A stretch of DNA of 6,685 nucleotides from Gemmatimonadota bacterium. GTDB lineage: Bacteria; Latescibacterota; UBA2968. How positions within the stretch are numbered: the first letter of the stretch is position 1; each line of letters starts with the position of its first letter. The notes under the pieces were generated by a model that made no database searches, had not been told where the DNA came from, and was given only the letters and a program-made list of their open reading frames with translations. Shown piece after piece: positions 6,068 to 6,685 of this stretch. The stretch lies in assembly GCA_002714465.1 (NCBI GenBank), contig PAXL01000065.1, positions 9,096 to 15,780 on the forward strand. The letters are read 5' to 3'. Both the position numbers and the translations under genes were made by a program.

Positions 6068-6685
6068 ATGCCCGCTCGAACGACTCTCATCCTGCCGTTC
6101 GTCTTTGCACTCACACTTCTTACCGCAAGTCCTGCCCGCGCAGAAAAAGCAGACGCGATCAAGTCCGTCACCGAGCGGGAAGAGTCGACTTGGAAACTCG
6201 CCCGAAAGATCTGGGAGTTCGCCGAGCCTGGCTACCAGGAAGAGCAGTCCTCAAAACTGCTGGCCCGCCACCTCGAGGTGGCGGGCTTTGAGGTCAAACG
6301 CAAAGCGGCCGCCATCCCGACGGCATTCACCGCGACGTTTGGCGAGGGCGAACCGGTCATCGGAATCCTCGGCGAGTTCGATGCACTGCCGGGTCTCTCG
6401 CAGGACGCCGTGTCGTATCGCCAGCCGAGGGAGAGCAACACGTACGGACACGCCTGCGGGCATCATCTCTTCGGAGCCGCCTCGGCGGCCGCAGCGATCG
6501 CCATTGCCGAGCGGATCAAGGCCGGTGACCTGAAAGGCACCGTCCGCTATTACGGATGCCCGGCGGAAGAAGGCGGCAGCGGAAAAGTCTTCATGGCTCA
6601 GGCCGGGCTCTTTCAGGATTGTGCGGCCGTTCTGCACTGGCATCCCAGCCACGAAAACGCAGCCGGCGATCGATCCAGCCTCGCG
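6068..6685 (+). CDS. Exported AbgB-like M20 family amidohydrolase (3' partial)
   Basis: The first 206 residues are present and the frame is still open at the window edge. The N-terminus is a signal peptide with a hydrophobic core at about 5-20 and an ARA cleavage site after residue 25, so the enzyme should be exported. The rest closely follows the AbgB branch of the M20 metallopeptidases: GEFDALPGLSQ (102-112), the metal-binding GHACGHH (127-133, with C130 and H132), the catalytic and metal-binding glutamates in PAEEGGSGK (165-173, E167 and E168), and LHWHP (189-193). Known relatives hydrolyse amide bonds such as p-aminobenzoyl-glutamate; the substrate here is unknown. ATG 6068 has GGAG six bases upstream, within a hairpin arm. 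A cytoplasmic enzyme is usual for E. coli AbgB, so the signal peptide is a difference. The dimerisation domain and C-terminal metal ligand lie beyond the window. Confidence 0.92.
   Translation, partial: MPARTTLILPFVFALTLLTASPARAEKADAIKSVTEREESTWKLARKIWEFAEPGYQEEQSSKLLARHLEVAGFEVKRKAAAIPTAFTATFGEGEPVIGILGEFDALPGLSQDAVSYRQPRESNTYGHACGHHLFGAASAAAAIAIAERIKAGDLKGTVRYYGCPAEEGGSGKVFMAQAGLFQDCAAVLHWHPSHENAAGDRSSLA

Overview
The window looks like a piece of a Planctomycetota chromosome. It is GC-rich by eye and has loosely packed genes on both strands. It carries a remnant of a planctomycete-style ECF sigma factor, a free-standing WD40 protein, a peptide transporter, and Gfo/Idh/MocA and M20 enzymes. 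The phylum call is inference from gene types and protein style; there is no rRNA or other marker gene. No tRNA, rRNA, CRISPR array or insertion sequence was seen.

Layout from left to right. Bases 1-102 are the 3' end of an unidentified gene. Bases 103-220 form a gap filled by a symmetrical imperfect stem-loop made of GCAAAG/CTTTGC-type units. A complete seven-bladed WD40 protein follows (221-1114). After a 198-base gap comes a POT/PTR2 proton-coupled peptide transporter (1313-2941). Thirty-six bases later, behind a strong Shine-Dalgarno sequence, is a DUF692 (MNIO, multinuclear non-heme iron oxidative enzyme family) gene (2978-3883). Its reading frame is intact except for one in-frame TAG at codon 92. 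On the minus strand lie a small two-helix membrane protein (4334-4101) and a Gfo/Idh/MocA oxidoreductase (5522-4479). Pointing away from the latter is a 5'-truncated ECF sigma-factor gene (5550-6008) that keeps region 4 but lacks most of region 2. At the right edge is the start of an exported AbgB-like M20 amidohydrolase (6068-6685, running off the window), preceded by a nested hairpin that overlaps its ribosome binding site.

How the genes relate. The transporter and the DUF692 gene are the only pair that look like an operon. If the DUF692 gene is still expressed, a peptide importer would sit next to an enzyme family known to modify peptides. The sigma remnant and the interrupted DUF692 gene suggest gene decay in this region. 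The Gfo/Idh/MocA and M20 genes fit general breakdown of sugars and amides but share no obvious pathway.

The observations most worth following are the lone amber codon in the DUF692 gene, the sigma-4-only remnant, and the repeat structures flanking the WD40 gene and preceding the M20 gene. No clearly new multi-gene system is visible.
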